64,000 nucleotides of DNA, taken from positions 1 to 64,000 of the forward strand of contig JAEYOW010000033.1 of the NCBI GenBank assembly GCA_023411375.1. Direction: 5' to 3'. This document shows positions 32,729-41,623 of this stretch, in pieces. The notes under the pieces are model-generated. The model saw only the letters and a program-made list of their open reading frames with translations, was not told the origin of the DNA and searched no databases. Made by a program: the position numbers and the translations under genes. Position 1 is the first letter of the stretch; the number at the start of each line of letters is the position of its first letter. This DNA comes from Bacillota bacterium (lineage in GTDB: Bacteria > Bacillota > Clostridia > Christensenellales > Aristaeellaceae).

Positions 32729-35080
32729 ATGCAAACGGATGAAAAAATTCCCCGAGGACTGAGCAGCGAGGAAGCGAGAAAGCTTACCGCCGAGGGAAAG
32801 GCGAACGTCATGCCAAAATCGCGCGAAGGCGGCCTGGGGGAAATCCTGCGCCGCAACGTGCTCACGCTGTTCAACCTGCTCAACGTCGTGTTGGCGGGGC
32901 TTTTGTTCATCGTAGGCAGCTACCGCAATATGCTGTTTGTGGGCGTGGTGCTGTCCAATATTCTGATCGGCACCATCCAGGAGCTGCGCGCCAAGCGCAC
33001 GCACGACCGCCTGCGCCTGCTTTCCGAAGGGCATGTGAGGGTGCTGCGGGACGGCGTGGAGACGGAACTGCCCCCGGGCGAGCTGGTGCTGGGAGATGTG
33101 GTGATGCTCTCCCGCGGCGACCAGATACCCGCCGACGCGGAGGTGCTTGTGGGCGGCGCGCAGGCGGACGAATCCCTTTTGACGGGCGAAAGCGTGCCGG
33201 TGCTCAAGAAGGCGGGCGATACGCTTTATTCCGGCAGCTTTTTGACCGGGGGAGGGGTGACGGCCAGGCTTACCGCCGTCGGCGCGGAAAGCTATGCCGG
33301 TAAGCTTCAGCTGTCCGCGCGCCGGGTGAAGCGCGCCAGCAGCGAGCTGATGCGCGATATGAAGCGGATTATCAAATATGTATCCATCGCCATTGTGCCC
33401 ATCGGCGTATTTTTGTATTGGAAGCAGCGCTCGGCGCTGGACATGACCATGGAGGAGACGGTCACGGCCACGGTGGCCTCGGTGTTGGGAATGATTCCGG
33501 AGGGGTTGATCCTGCTCACCTCCGTTGCGCTGGCGGCCGGCGTGGTCAAGCTTGGCAGGCGCAAGGCGCTGGTTAACGAGCTGTACGGAATCGAGTCGCT
33601 TGCGCGCACAAGCGTGGTTTGTATGGATAAGACGGGCACGCTGACAAACGGCGAGATGACGCTTGAGGAGACGGTTGCGCTGGGCGCAACGGATATGCCG
33701 GACGTGGAGGAATGCCTGTGCGCCCTGCTGGGCACCTTTCAGGACCCGACCCCGACCAACGGTGCGCTGCGCGCCGCCTATCCGCGTACCAGTGGGCGGA
33801 CGGCGCTGGCGGTCGTCCCCTTTTCCAGCGAGCGCAAGTGGTCCGCAGCCCAGTTTGACGGGTTGGGCACGGTTGCGTTGGGCGCGCCGGAGCGTTTGCT
33901 TTGCGGTGCCGAGGCCGAAATGGCTATGGAACGGGCGTCACAGGGGCTTCGCGTACTCGCGCTGCTTGGCGGCGGGGAACCGATCGAGGGGGAGGAACTG
34001 CCCGGCGGCTTAAGGCCTATCGCGCTGCTGTGCCTGAGAGACACCCTTCGGCCGCAGGTGCGCGAGACGGTGCGCTACTTTGGAGAGCAGGATGTGGCGC
34101 TGAAGGTGATTTCCGGCGACAGCCCGCTCACCGTGTCGCGCGTCGCACAGGATGCCGGCGTGCCGGAGGCATGGCGCATGATCGACCTTTCGGCGGTGGA
34201 GGGCCCGGTGGATTATCTGGCGCTCTCGCGCGGCTATACCGTGTTTGGGCGCGTATCGCCCGAGGATAAGCGCCTGTTGATTGAGGCGCTGAAGTCCGAC
34301 GGCCATGGCGTGGCGATGGTGGGCGACGGTGTGAACGATATTCCGGCCCTGAAGGCGGCGGACTGCTCCATCGCCATGGCCGGGGGCAGCGACGCGGCAT
34401 GCCGCGTGGCGCAGATCACTCTGCTCAATTCGGATTTTGAGGTGATGCCGGATATTGTGCTGGAGGGCCGCCGGGTAATTAACAACATTACGCGCGCTTC
34501 GTCGCTGTTTTTGGTCAAAAATATTTACAGCTTCGTGCTCTCCCTCCTGCTTTTGGCGCTGCCGTTCGCCTATCCCTTCGCCCCCATCCAGCTCACGCTG
34601 GTCAGCGCGCTCACTATCGGCGCGCCGTCGTTTGTGCTGGCGCTACAGCCCAGCCGTGAGCGCGTCCGGGGCAATTTTCTTAAAAATGTTATTATCCGGG
34701 CGCTTCCAGGCGGGCTTTGCGTGGCTTTTTTGACGGTTGCGCTTCTGCTGGCCGGGCCCTTGCTCGGTTTGTCCGAAAAGGTGGTCAGCACCCTGTGCAC
34801 GCTGCTGGCGGGATATTCCGGTTTGGTGGTGCTGCTGCTGACCTGCCTGCCGCTCAACCCCCTGCGCGGCGGCCTGGTACTGCTCATGGCGGCGGTCTTT
34901 ACCGCGGCGGTTGCGCTCTTTCCGCGCGTATTCTACCTCGTGCCGGTCGCGGACGCCGGGCGGTGGGTACTGCTCGGCTTTGCGGTGCTCGTGCCGCTTT
35001 TGCAAGTGGGCCTTGGCGCGCTGATTCGCGGCTTTACCCCCAGGGCGGAGCGCGCCGGGACGGCGCAGGCGCTGGACTGA
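32729..35080 (+). CDS. Cation-transporting P-type ATPase, CtpE-like
   Basis: This 783-residue ion pump carries all P-type marks: LLTGESVPV (actuator domain TGES), IPEGLILLTSVA in transmembrane helix 4, CMDKTGTLTNG with the phosphorylated Asp (D300), and MVGDGVNDIPALKAADCSIAMAGG (hinge). PEGLILLTSVALAAGVVKLGRRKALVNEL is close to the mycobacterial CtpE group, which is linked to calcium uptake. There is no N-terminal heavy-metal-binding CxxC. The predicted role is Ca2+ or another divalent cation across the cytoplasmic membrane; the ion is uncertain. AAAGGAG before the ATG at 32729 fixes the start over a TTG at 32723. It follows the sortase-like protein gene by 30 bp, so they may be co-transcribed. 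Confidence 0.87.
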   Translation: MQTDEKIPRGLSSEEARKLTAEGKANVMPKSREGGLGEILRRNVLTLFNLLNVVLAGLLFIVGSYRNMLFVGVVLSNILIGTIQELRAKRTHDRLRLLSEGHVRVLRDGVETELPPGELVLGDVVMLSRGDQIPADAEVLVGGAQADESLLTGESVPVLKKAGDTLYSGSFLTGGGVTARLTAVGAESYAGKLQLSARRVKRASSELMRDMKRIIKYVSIAIVPIGVFLYWKQRSALDMTMEETVTATVASVLGMIPEGLILLTSVALAAGVVKLGRRKALVNELYGIESLARTSVVCMDKTGTLTNGEMTLEETVALGATDMPDVEECLCALLGTFQDPTPTNGALRAAYPRTSGRTALAVVPFSSERKWSAAQFDGLGTVALGAPERLLCGAEAEMAMERASQGLRVLALLGGGEPIEGEELPGGLRPIALLCLRDTLRPQVRETVRYFGEQDVALKVISGDSPLTVSRVAQDAGVPEAWRMIDLSAVEGPVDYLALSRGYTVFGRVSPEDKRLLIEALKSDGHGVAMVGDGVNDIPALKAADCSIAMAGGSDAACRVAQITLLNSDFEVMPDIVLEGRRVINNITRASSLFLVKNIYSFVLSLLLLALPFAYPFAPIQLTLVSALTIGAPSFVLALQPSRERVRGNFLKNVIIRALPGGLCVAFLTVALLLAGPLLGLSEKVVSTLCTLLAGYSGLVVLLLTCLPLNPLRGGLVLLMAAVFTAAVALFPRVFYLVPVADAGRWVLLGFAVLVPLLQVGLGALIRGFTPRAERAGTAQALD

Positions 35081-35114
35081 TACACCAAAAACACAATCGC
35101 GCGGCGGGAAATAT

Positions 35115-35122
35115 GCTATAAT
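35115..35122 (+). promoter_or_regulatory. Extended -10 promoter of the glutamine synthetase gene
   Basis: TGCTATAAT gives an extended -10 box (TATAAT at 35117-35122 with TG upstream). The -35 region is poor, as is usual for extended -10 promoters. The leader to the ATG at 35180 is about 50 nt, short for the paired hairpins that ANTAR proteins normally bind. Confidence 0.5.
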
Positions 35123-35179
35123 AGCAGCGTTCCCACGTGACCGCCCGCGCCATGCGGATGCCATGGAAAGAGGTGTGCT

Positions 35180-36454
35180 ATGCTGGCACATGAGGTTTTG
35201 CAGTTCATAGAGGAAAACGACGTCAAGTTTATCCGCCTCGCCTTTACAGACCTGTTTGGGCAGTTGAAAAATATTGCGATTCTGCCCGGACAGCTTTCCG
35301 ACGCTTTTGAAACGGGCGTCGCCATCGACGCAACGGCGGTGGACGGCTGCGCGGACGTTGCGGGCGGCGACCTGCTTTTGCGGCCTGATCCGGATACGCT
35401 GTGCATACTGCCCTGGCGGCCGCAGTCCGGGCGTGTCTGCCGTCTGCTTTGCGGGCTTATGACTGCGCAGGGCAAGCCGTATGAGGCGGACAGCCGGGCA
35501 ATTTTACGGCGCGCCACGCAGAAGGCGGCCGAGGCGGGCCTTGATGTGCGAATCGGTACGGATTGCGAATTCACCCTTTTTGATCTTGACGAACGAGGCA
35601 GACCGACAGATCAGCCCCATGACGAGGGCGGCTATATGGACGTCGCCCCCATGGACCGCTGCGAGGATGTGCGGCGCGATATCTGCCTGACGCTGGAGCA
35701 AATGAACATCCGGCCTGAAAGCAGCCACCATGAGCGCGGACGCGGCCAGAACGAGGTGGACTTTCACCGCGCAGATCCCCTTACCGCGGCGGATCATTAT
35801 GTGGCGTTCATTCATGCGGTGCGCGCGGTATCCTCGCGCTACGGCGTGCACGCCACGTTTATGCCCAGGCCCATACCGGGCGAGGCGGGCAACGGGCTGC
35901 ATGTGAACCTGTCGTTTTACCGGGGACAGCGCAACCTTCTGCGTATGGAGAATGGAGAGCTCTGCGCCGAGGCGAAATGCGCCATGGCGGGCGTGCTGCG
36001 CCGCCTGCCTGAGATCACCCTGTTTTTAAATCCGCTTCCCAGCAGCTACGACCGTCTGGGCGAGGCGTTTAACCGCCTGTGTTGGTCCATGGAGCGCGAC
36101 CGCAGCGCTATGCGTATTCCCTTGCCGCAGGAGCGCTTTGCCCGCATGCAGCTCAGCAGCCCCGATCCGACCATGAACGTATACCTTGGTTTTGCGCTGT
36201 TGATCCAAGCGGCGCTTGAGGGCATCGCCTCCGGGGCGTCGCTGGATGATTTTTCCCAATCGGACGTCAAGGGCGCGCCCCTTTTGCCGCTGACCATGGA
36301 GGACGCGCTTACCCGGGCGCTTGCAAGCGATTTTAACAGGCGCGCGCTGCCGCCTGTGGTGGTTGAGCAATACGCCGCGCGCGCCAAGCGGCTGGCGGCG
36401 GAATACGCCCGCGACCGCGACGCGCTGAACCGCGCGCAGTTGATGCGCTTCTGA
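35180..36454 (+). CDS. Glutamine synthetase, type I family (divergent)
   Basis: This 424-residue protein makes glutamine from glutamate, ammonia and ATP if it is a true synthetase. N-terminal IRLAFTDLFGQLKN is the beta-grasp part. ESSHHERGRGQNEVDF matches the metal/glutamate-binding block, RSAMRIP the Arg-rich block, and LSSPDPTMNVYLGFALL the late signature. The ATP-binding segment reads IPGEAGNGLHVNLSF, where most enzymes have a NGSGMH-type sequence, so it deviates at a conserved site. There is no adenylylation-site NLY. It is shorter than classical GlnA. The ANTAR regulator gene that follows by 48 bp supports nitrogen regulation. A gamma-glutamyl-amine ligase is possible. Confidence 0.8.
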   Translation: MLAHEVLQFIEENDVKFIRLAFTDLFGQLKNIAILPGQLSDAFETGVAIDATAVDGCADVAGGDLLLRPDPDTLCILPWRPQSGRVCRLLCGLMTAQGKPYEADSRAILRRATQKAAEAGLDVRIGTDCEFTLFDLDERGRPTDQPHDEGGYMDVAPMDRCEDVRRDICLTLEQMNIRPESSHHERGRGQNEVDFHRADPLTAADHYVAFIHAVRAVSSRYGVHATFMPRPIPGEAGNGLHVNLSFYRGQRNLLRMENGELCAEAKCAMAGVLRRLPEITLFLNPLPSSYDRLGEAFNRLCWSMERDRSAMRIPLPQERFARMQLSSPDPTMNVYLGFALLIQAALEGIASGASLDDFSQSDVKGAPLLPLTMEDALTRALASDFNRRALPPVVVEQYAARAKRLAAEYARDRDALNRAQLMRF

Positions 36455-36502
36455 CCGGCGGTTTTGCCGGTGCCTATTTGAAGGGAAGGGGCGGTTCAGC
36501 AG

Positions 36503-37078
36503 TTGACCGGGGGCAAGACGTTATTGATCTGTCCGCAGGGGCGCGGCGCAGACAAGCTCAGGCTGCTTCTCCCGGACACGGCGCGCGTGGACGCGGATAT
36601 CGCGGGCTCGGCCGCGGAGGCCCGGCGGATGATGGCGGGAGCGGGGTATGCGCTTGCTGTCGTTAACGCGCCGCTCACGGATGAAACCGGGCTGGAGCTT
36701 GCCACAGAATTAACCGGCAGCACCCTGGCGGCGGTTATTCTGCTGGTAAAAGCCGAGCTGATGAGCATGGTATATGCACCCGCGACCGAAGCAGGCGTGC
36801 TTGTGGTCAGCAAGCCGGTCATCCCACAGGTGTTTCAGCAAACGCTGCAACTGGCCGCCGCGACCCGCAGCCGCCTGCTCGTCCTTAGCAGGGAGAACGA
36901 AAGGCTTCACCAAAAGCTGGAGGAAATCCGCGTCATCGACCGCGCCAAATGCCTGTTGATTGAAAATATGCGCATTTCGGAAACGGAGGCGCACCGTGCT
37001 ATTGAAAAGCAGGCGATGGACCGGCGCGTATCCAGGGTGCTTATCGCCAAGGAACTGCTGAAACGCTTTGAGCTGTAG
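36503..37078 (+). CDS. ANTAR-domain response regulator (NasT/AmiR type)
   Basis: This 191-residue protein has an N-terminal pseudo-receiver-like domain (LLICPQGRGADKLRLLLPDT, ALAVVNAPLTDETG), a coiled-coil linker (RENERLHQKLEEIRVIDRA) and a C-terminal ANTAR RNA-binding domain (AKCLLIENMRISETEAHRAI, RRVSRVLIAKELL). ANTAR proteins prevent transcription termination by binding paired hairpins in leader RNAs. The start is TTG at 36503, with AAGGGAAGGGG at 36481-36491; no ATG is better placed. The phospho-acceptor Asp region is poorly kept, which suggests ligand- or partner-controlled activity. It follows the glutamine synthetase gene and probably controls nitrogen-assimilation transcripts. Confidence 0.83.
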   Translation: MTGGKTLLICPQGRGADKLRLLLPDTARVDADIAGSAAEARRMMAGAGYALAVVNAPLTDETGLELATELTGSTLAAVILLVKAELMSMVYAPATEAGVLVVSKPVIPQVFQQTLQLAAATRSRLLVLSRENERLHQKLEEIRVIDRAKCLLIENMRISETEAHRAIEKQAMDRRVSRVLIAKELLKRFEL

Positions 37079-37181
37079 TTCGGACGCAGGAAGCTTTCGG
37101 CCCTGATATCCAGCCTGCTGCGGCTTGTTACAGTTGATTTCGGGTTGGGGCGGCATGAGAGGTTGCTTGTAATTTTAAAAC

Positions 37182-37219
37182 AAAAAACAGGCGCACGAGT
37201 AAGCGCGCCTGTTTTTTTT
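37182..37219. terminator. Bidirectional terminator between convergent genes
   Basis: AAAAAACAGGCGC (37182-37194) pairs with GCGCCTGTTTTTT (ending about 37217). This gives a stem flanked by A-rich and T8 tracts, which ends the ANTAR transcript on + and the small secreted-protein gene on -. Confidence 0.85.
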
Positions 37220-37234
37220 GTATGGGGGAACCCC

Positions 37235-37729
37235 TTACTGAATGGTGTCAACCGTCGCCATCAGCGTCATCAGGGTCTGCGCGATTGCCTGGTCGCCGGC
37301 GGGGCCCATTTCCATCTGGACGCTCATGGTGCCGTCGGAAAAGGGGATGATGGTGCCATAGTTGTTCAGCGTGGTGTTTACATAGATGATGGCCTGAATG
37401 CCGTTAATGGTGATCAGCTCCACATCCTGGTAGGTTTCGTCGCCCTGGAGAACCGCGAGAATTTCCTCGATGTTCTGGTTAACCAGCTTCAAAAGCGTAT
37501 AGGTGCCATCCTCGGCGGCGAAGCAGTCAAAATATCCGGCCTGAACATACTCGTCCGCCAGCTCGGCGCGGTACCATTCAGAGGGGATTTTGATCTGCAT
37601 GTTGATATCCTCGTAGGTGAAGATGACGCCCTCAAAAGAGGTATCGATTTCGATCTGCTCGGCGTACACGAGCGTATTGACGGACATAAGCATTGCGACC
37701 ATCAGGATAAGGCTGAGAATTTTTTTCAT
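37235..37729 (-). CDS. Small secreted protein of unknown function
   Basis: This 164-residue protein has a clear signal peptide (MKKILSLILMVAMLMSVNTLVYA|EQ). The mature part of about 140 residues contains YEDINMQIKIPSEWYRAEL, which resembles PsbP/lipoprotein-type fragments, and ends in a stretch likely to form beta strands and a final helix (AIAQTLMTLMATVDTIQ). No catalytic motif is visible. The frame continues upstream to 38026, but AGAAGG 9 nt before the ATG at 37729 fixes the start. It is divergent from the LytTR/GHKL pair, with a -10 TATAAT at 37791-37796 on the minus strand. It may be an output or a signal of that system, which is only a guess from position. Confidence 0.7.
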   Translation of the reverse strand: MKKILSLILMVAMLMSVNTLVYAEQIEIDTSFEGVIFTYEDINMQIKIPSEWYRAELADEYVQAGYFDCFAAEDGTYTLLKLVNQNIEEILAVLQGDETYQDVELITINGIQAIIYVNTTLNNYGTIIPFSDGTMSVQMEMGPAGDQAIAQTLMTLMATVDTIQ

Positions 37730-37888
37730 ACGAATGGGCCTTCTTTCTTTTTGAGTTGAGTTCCGCGCTGACGCGTGAAATGACTGGTATATTATACGTC
37801 GCGGAGGGATGTTACACATAAAAATGGCGCGAAATGTTTTGAAAACGGCGCGAAATGCGCCGGCTGCCTTCCGCGCGCGGATGGAGTG

Positions 37889-37897
37889 TGTTATAAT
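37889..37897 (+). promoter_or_regulatory. Extended -10 promoter of the LytTR/GHKL operon
   Basis: TGTTATAAT (37889-37897) is an extended -10 box with no convincing -35. Transcription would begin near 37904, downstream of the ATG at 37900, which supports the later ATG at 37930 as the translation start. Confidence 0.5.
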
Positions 37898-37929
37898 GAA
37901 TGCCACCGATACTGGAGAGGATGAACGGA

Positions 37930-38670
37930 ATGCGAATTGCCGTCTGCGACGACGACGAGGGTGAGCTGAGGCGTCTGAGCACGCTTGTTGGCGAGTATGC
38001 GTTGAGGCGGGAAAGAGACGTCGCATGCGACGCCTTTGCCGGAGCGGCGGAGTTGATCGCGCAGGTCGGGCGCAGGCGCTACGACGCTGTTCTTCTGGAT
38101 ATAATGATGCCCGGCCTTGACGGCGTTGAGGCGGCGAGGGAAATTCGCGCGCAGGACGCGGACATTGCCATTGTGTTTCTTACCTCAAGCCGCGAATATG
38201 GGCCGGAGAGCTACGAGGTGGGCGCGCTGTTTTATGCGCTGAAACCTGTGAAGGAGGAAACGCTGTACGCGCTGCTGGATAAGGCGCTGTATTTGCGGGA
38301 GCGCCGTCCGGAAGCCAGCCTGCTCGTCGCCTCCAGGGGCGGCGTCACGCGCATTGCGTATATGCGGATCGAATATGTCGAGGTGGTTGACAAGTCGGTG
38401 TATTTTCATCTTGTGGACGGAAGCGTGTATGAGGCCAGGGGTACGCTTGCGGCGTTTGAGGAGCAGCTGCTCGCAGACGCCTGCTTTGTAAAGCCGCACC
38501 GTTCCTATATCGTCAACCTGCGCCATGTGAGCCTGATGGAAAACGGCGGGCTGCGAACCGGAAGCGGCGTCGGCGTGCCCGTTTCCAGAAACCTGTATGC
38601 GGAGGTCAAGCGCGCCTATCTGGACTATCTTTTCCAGCAGGCGGCCTCCATGAATGGAAAGAAGCCTTGA
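37930..38670 (+). CDS. LytTR-type response regulator (AgrA/VirR-like)
   Basis: This 246-residue regulator has a receiver domain starting MRIAVCDDDEGE, with phospho-acceptor Asp in VLLDIMMPGLDG and the Lys in ALKPVKEETL. A C-terminal LytTR DNA-binding domain follows (VASRGGVTRIAYMRIEYVEV, CFVKPHRSYIVNL). GGAGAGG at 37914-37920 lies 9 nt before the ATG at 37930; the earlier in-frame ATGs at 37900 and 37921 are poorly placed. Its stop overlaps the sensor-kinase start (TGATG). It should bind repeat sequences near target promoters after phosphorylation by the partner kinase. Confidence 0.88.
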   Translation: MRIAVCDDDEGELRRLSTLVGEYALRRERDVACDAFAGAAELIAQVGRRRYDAVLLDIMMPGLDGVEAAREIRAQDADIAIVFLTSSREYGPESYEVGALFYALKPVKEETLYALLDKALYLRERRPEASLLVASRGGVTRIAYMRIEYVEVVDKSVYFHLVDGSVYEARGTLAAFEEQLLADACFVKPHRSYIVNLRHVSLMENGGLRTGSGVGVPVSRNLYAEVKRAYLDYLFQQAASMNGKKP

Positions 38671-39947
38671 TGCAAAATATACTGGATGCGTTTAACTACG
38701 AGCTTTTGCTTTTCTATGGCATGGCGCTTTCGGGGATGTTTGCCGGTATCCGCCGGGACCGGCGGAATAAGCTTGGCTTTCTCCTGCTGTTTGCGGCGCT
38801 TACGGCGCTTCAGCTGGCCATGTATTTATATCTACGAGACTTTGATCTTTTAGAAAAAATCTATCCGTTGATGATTCATGTGCCTTTAACGCTATTTTTA
38901 GTCTGGTTTTGCAAAAAGAGCTGGTTTACCGCCGTTTCGGCGGTGCTTTCGGCCTATCTGTTCACCACGCCCCGGCGCTGGCTGGCTGGGCTGGTTGTCT
39001 ATTTCTTTACCGGTACGCGAATGGCCGCCGGTATCGCAGAGGCGGCTGTAACGCTTGTACTGCTCTGGGTTGTTCGCCGCTACTATGTAGCGAGCGTCTT
39101 AAGCATCATTAACCGGTCCGACAGAACGCCGCACCTGTTTTCCGCCTTTTTGATGATCTATTATCTTTTTAACAACGTTACGGTGATTTTTACCGATGCG
39201 CTTTACAGCGGAAATCCCATCGTGACAGATGCGCTGGCGGCATGCATGGTTCTTTGCTTCTTTACCTTCAACGTGTTTTACTACCGCGAAATCCAGCGGC
39301 GTCAATGGGCGGAATCGCTTCAAAGCAGCATGGAGAAATCCATAGGGCAGGCAAAGGCTTATATCGAGCGGCTGCATGAAAATGAGAAGCAGATGCGCAT
39401 GTACCGTCATGATATGCGCCATCATCTTTCGCTGATCGGCGAGCTTGCCGTTTGCGGCCATACGGACCGCCTGTTGGAATATCTTAACACTGTCAGCGGC
39501 AATTTGACCCGGTTTGAGCAGGCCGCGTATTGCCGGAACGAAACGGCCAACCTGATCCTGAACGCATTTGCCGGCAGGGCGCGGGAAGCGGACGTGAAGA
39601 TAAGCATCAGCGCGGCATTGCCCGCCGTGTTGCCGGTGGACGATACCGCGCTGTGCGCGTTGCTTTCCAATGGGTTTGAAAATGCCGTTACGGCCGCCGC
39701 GCAGGTCGCACAGGATGGCGGAGACGGTTATGTGCGGATTGAATGCGGAATGGCGGAGCAAAAACTACTGGTATTGATACAAAATTCTTATTGTGGCGAA
39801 CGATATTTCCGGGACGGTCTGCCAACAAGGGCACAGGGCGGGCATGGCGTCGGCGCCGCGAGCATCAGCGCTATCGTCCGCCGGCATGGCGGCCTGTGCG
39901 AGTTTTCAGCATGCGACGGCGTATTTACGCTTAGAATCGCGCTGTGA
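38670..39947 (+). CDS. GHKL-domain sensor histidine kinase (AgrC-like)
   Basis: This 425-residue kinase has about six N-terminal transmembrane helices, then a coiled coil and dimerisation helix with MRMYRHDMRHHLSLIGELA (phospho-acceptor His within RHDMRHH). The GHKL ATPase domain has ALLSNGFENAVTAA (N-box) and GGHGVGAASISAIVRRHGG (G-box). This architecture matches peptide-sensing AgrC/ComD-type kinases. No agrD-like peptide gene or AgrB-like processing protein is seen nearby, so the signal is unknown. The start is ATG 38670, overlapping the regulator's stop. The pair is likely to be translationally coupled. Confidence 0.88.
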   Translation: MQNILDAFNYELLLFYGMALSGMFAGIRRDRRNKLGFLLLFAALTALQLAMYLYLRDFDLLEKIYPLMIHVPLTLFLVWFCKKSWFTAVSAVLSAYLFTTPRRWLAGLVVYFFTGTRMAAGIAEAAVTLVLLWVVRRYYVASVLSIINRSDRTPHLFSAFLMIYYLFNNVTVIFTDALYSGNPIVTDALAACMVLCFFTFNVFYYREIQRRQWAESLQSSMEKSIGQAKAYIERLHENEKQMRMYRHDMRHHLSLIGELAVCGHTDRLLEYLNTVSGNLTRFEQAAYCRNETANLILNAFAGRAREADVKISISAALPAVLPVDDTALCALLSNGFENAVTAAAQVAQDGGDGYVRIECGMAEQKLLVLIQNSYCGERYFRDGLPTRAQGGHGVGAASISAIVRRHGGLCEFSACDGVFTLRIAL

Positions 39948-39967
39948 ACGCGGGGAAGCGGACGAAA

Positions 39968-41623
39968 CTATTGCGCCTGTAACGGCGCTTCATCCTGCGG
40001 GCGGTCGGCCTCGTAGACAGCGCAAAGCGTGTTGCCGTAGCTCTCGACTGTGAACAGCTCACGGTAGCCTTCAGGCGGGGCCACGCCATAAATCCGCGCG
40101 TAAGTGGTATTAAGGAACAGGTAGGGCGCGTCCGCCTCGTAGGCGACCGTAAGCCGCCCGCGGCTTTGGGCGTTAAGCACCGCATACCCATGTTCCACGC
40201 CAAACCAGCTCATATCGTCGCGCGCGCCCAGCGTAAGCGGGAGCGTTTCGTCCCGTTCAGCAAAAAGCAGACGTTGCATGGCGTTTACGGTGCTCACGTC
40301 CCAGTAGTCCAGCTCCATATCGCTTTCGGCATTCGTCCGGGCAAGAATGTTGTAATAGCCGTATTGATAGGGATGATTTTGCGAAATCCCCATAGCGGAA
40401 AAAAGAAAGCACGCGCACATCGCCGCGGAAAGAGCTTTGCGCCAAGCGCCGCTCCGGTTTTTGCAAAACACCCATGCCGCGCCGATTCCGTGCGCGCCAA
40501 GCAGCGCCACCCCCGCATATACAAAGTAAAAGTGACGCCAGCCGTTGTACACCAGCGGCCTTGTTGCCACCGCGAACGCCAGCGGCGGCAGCCAGGCCAG
40601 CGTGGCCGCCAGCAGCGACAGGGTGGCCGGGTCGGTAAGCGCCGCCTTCTTTTGCCGCGCGGCTCGCCGGATGGCCGAAAGCTGGCCAATGATGGCCAGC
40701 GGCGGAACGTACAGGGGCAGCGTGACCAGCATCATATAGGGCAGGTAATAGCGCGGCAGGGGGTGAATGCTGTGTTCAAACGTCATGCCGCGAAATACCA
40801 CCACGCCGGGCCAGCGCGTAAAGCCGGAGGCGTTTTGCAATAGGTAACGGAGGTATTCAACAGGCCCGCTCCAGAGCGCGGGGGTTAAAAGCGCGTAAAA
40901 GCCGAGAAAGCTCAGGATGGTTGTCAGGGCGACGACTACCGTGCGAAGGCTCCACCCGCGCCGCGCCGTCAGCATCACAACGGCGCACAGGCCCATCACG
41001 CCCCAGGCAAAAGCGCCGGCGATCTTGGTGTTCGCCGCCATCGCCCCCGCGAGGGAGAAGAGCAGCCCGCGCAGAAAGCCGGGACTGGCAAGCAGGCGCA
41101 CGCCCAGCCAGAGAGTGCATAGCACCAGCGAGAGCAGAACCATGTCCTTATTGTTATAATGGCCCTCGGCAAAAAAGCGGGGGCAGAGGTACAAAAGCAG
41201 CGCACCCGCGCAGCTGACGGGGCGGCTGAGCCCGGTTTCCCGGCAGAAGCCGTATATGGCCCACACGCCCAGCATGAACCACAGCCACGTGTACGCGTGC
41301 CAGAGGGTCGTCATCGTATCGGGCGCGGAGGCATCCAGAAGCAGCAGAGGCGCTGCCGGGTAATAGGCGCATTGCCCGTGGTCGCGCTCGATGCTTTCTG
41401 AAATGCGCTGAACGCCGAGGCTGTCGTAATACCGCACGGCGTCGCTTTCCGGCCCGAGTACGCGCCAGGCGTACTCCTTCATATTTTCGCGCAGAATGCC
41501 CTGCTCCGCGGGCTCGTCGCAGGGCAGCCCGTAATCGCCGCTGGTAAACAACCCGATCAGCGTAAGGGCGAGGAAGAATACCGCTACCGCCACGCCCGCG
41601 CGGCTTTTGGTTTTGGTGGTCAT
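39968..41623 (-). CDS. GT39/PMT-like membrane glycosyltransferase, paralogue 3
   Basis: This 551-residue polytopic membrane protein is of the same family as the two plus-strand copies. The first outer loop reads SGDYGLPCDEP. AEGHYNNKDMVLLSLVL, YNGWRHFYFVYAG and MELDYWDVSTVNAMQRLL mark it as a closer relative of the two genes upstream of it than of the plus-strand pair. It is predicted to use a polyprenyl-phosphate sugar donor; the acceptor is unknown. It is the last gene of a three-gene minus-strand operon and overlaps the previous gene by 4 bp. AAAGGAG precedes its ATG. It converges with the sensor kinase gene. Confidence 0.72.
   Translation of the reverse strand: MTTKTKSRAGVAVAVFFLALTLIGLFTSGDYGLPCDEPAEQGILRENMKEYAWRVLGPESDAVRYYDSLGVQRISESIERDHGQCAYYPAAPLLLLDASAPDTMTTLWHAYTWLWFMLGVWAIYGFCRETGLSRPVSCAGALLLYLCPRFFAEGHYNNKDMVLLSLVLCTLWLGVRLLASPGFLRGLLFSLAGAMAANTKIAGAFAWGVMGLCAVVMLTARRGWSLRTVVVALTTILSFLGFYALLTPALWSGPVEYLRYLLQNASGFTRWPGVVVFRGMTFEHSIHPLPRYYLPYMMLVTLPLYVPPLAIIGQLSAIRRAARQKKAALTDPATLSLLAATLAWLPPLAFAVATRPLVYNGWRHFYFVYAGVALLGAHGIGAAWVFCKNRSGAWRKALSAAMCACFLFSAMGISQNHPYQYGYYNILARTNAESDMELDYWDVSTVNAMQRLLFAERDETLPLTLGARDDMSWFGVEHGYAVLNAQSRGRLTVAYEADAPYLFLNTTYARIYGVAPPEGYRELFTVESYGNTLCAVYEADRPQDEAPLQAQ

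Noticed and set aside
37730..38026. Longer N-terminus for the small secreted protein (263 residues)
   Set aside because: The extension would cross the -10 box at 37791-37796 and precede a perfect signal peptide, and the ribosome-binding site supports the ATG at 37729.
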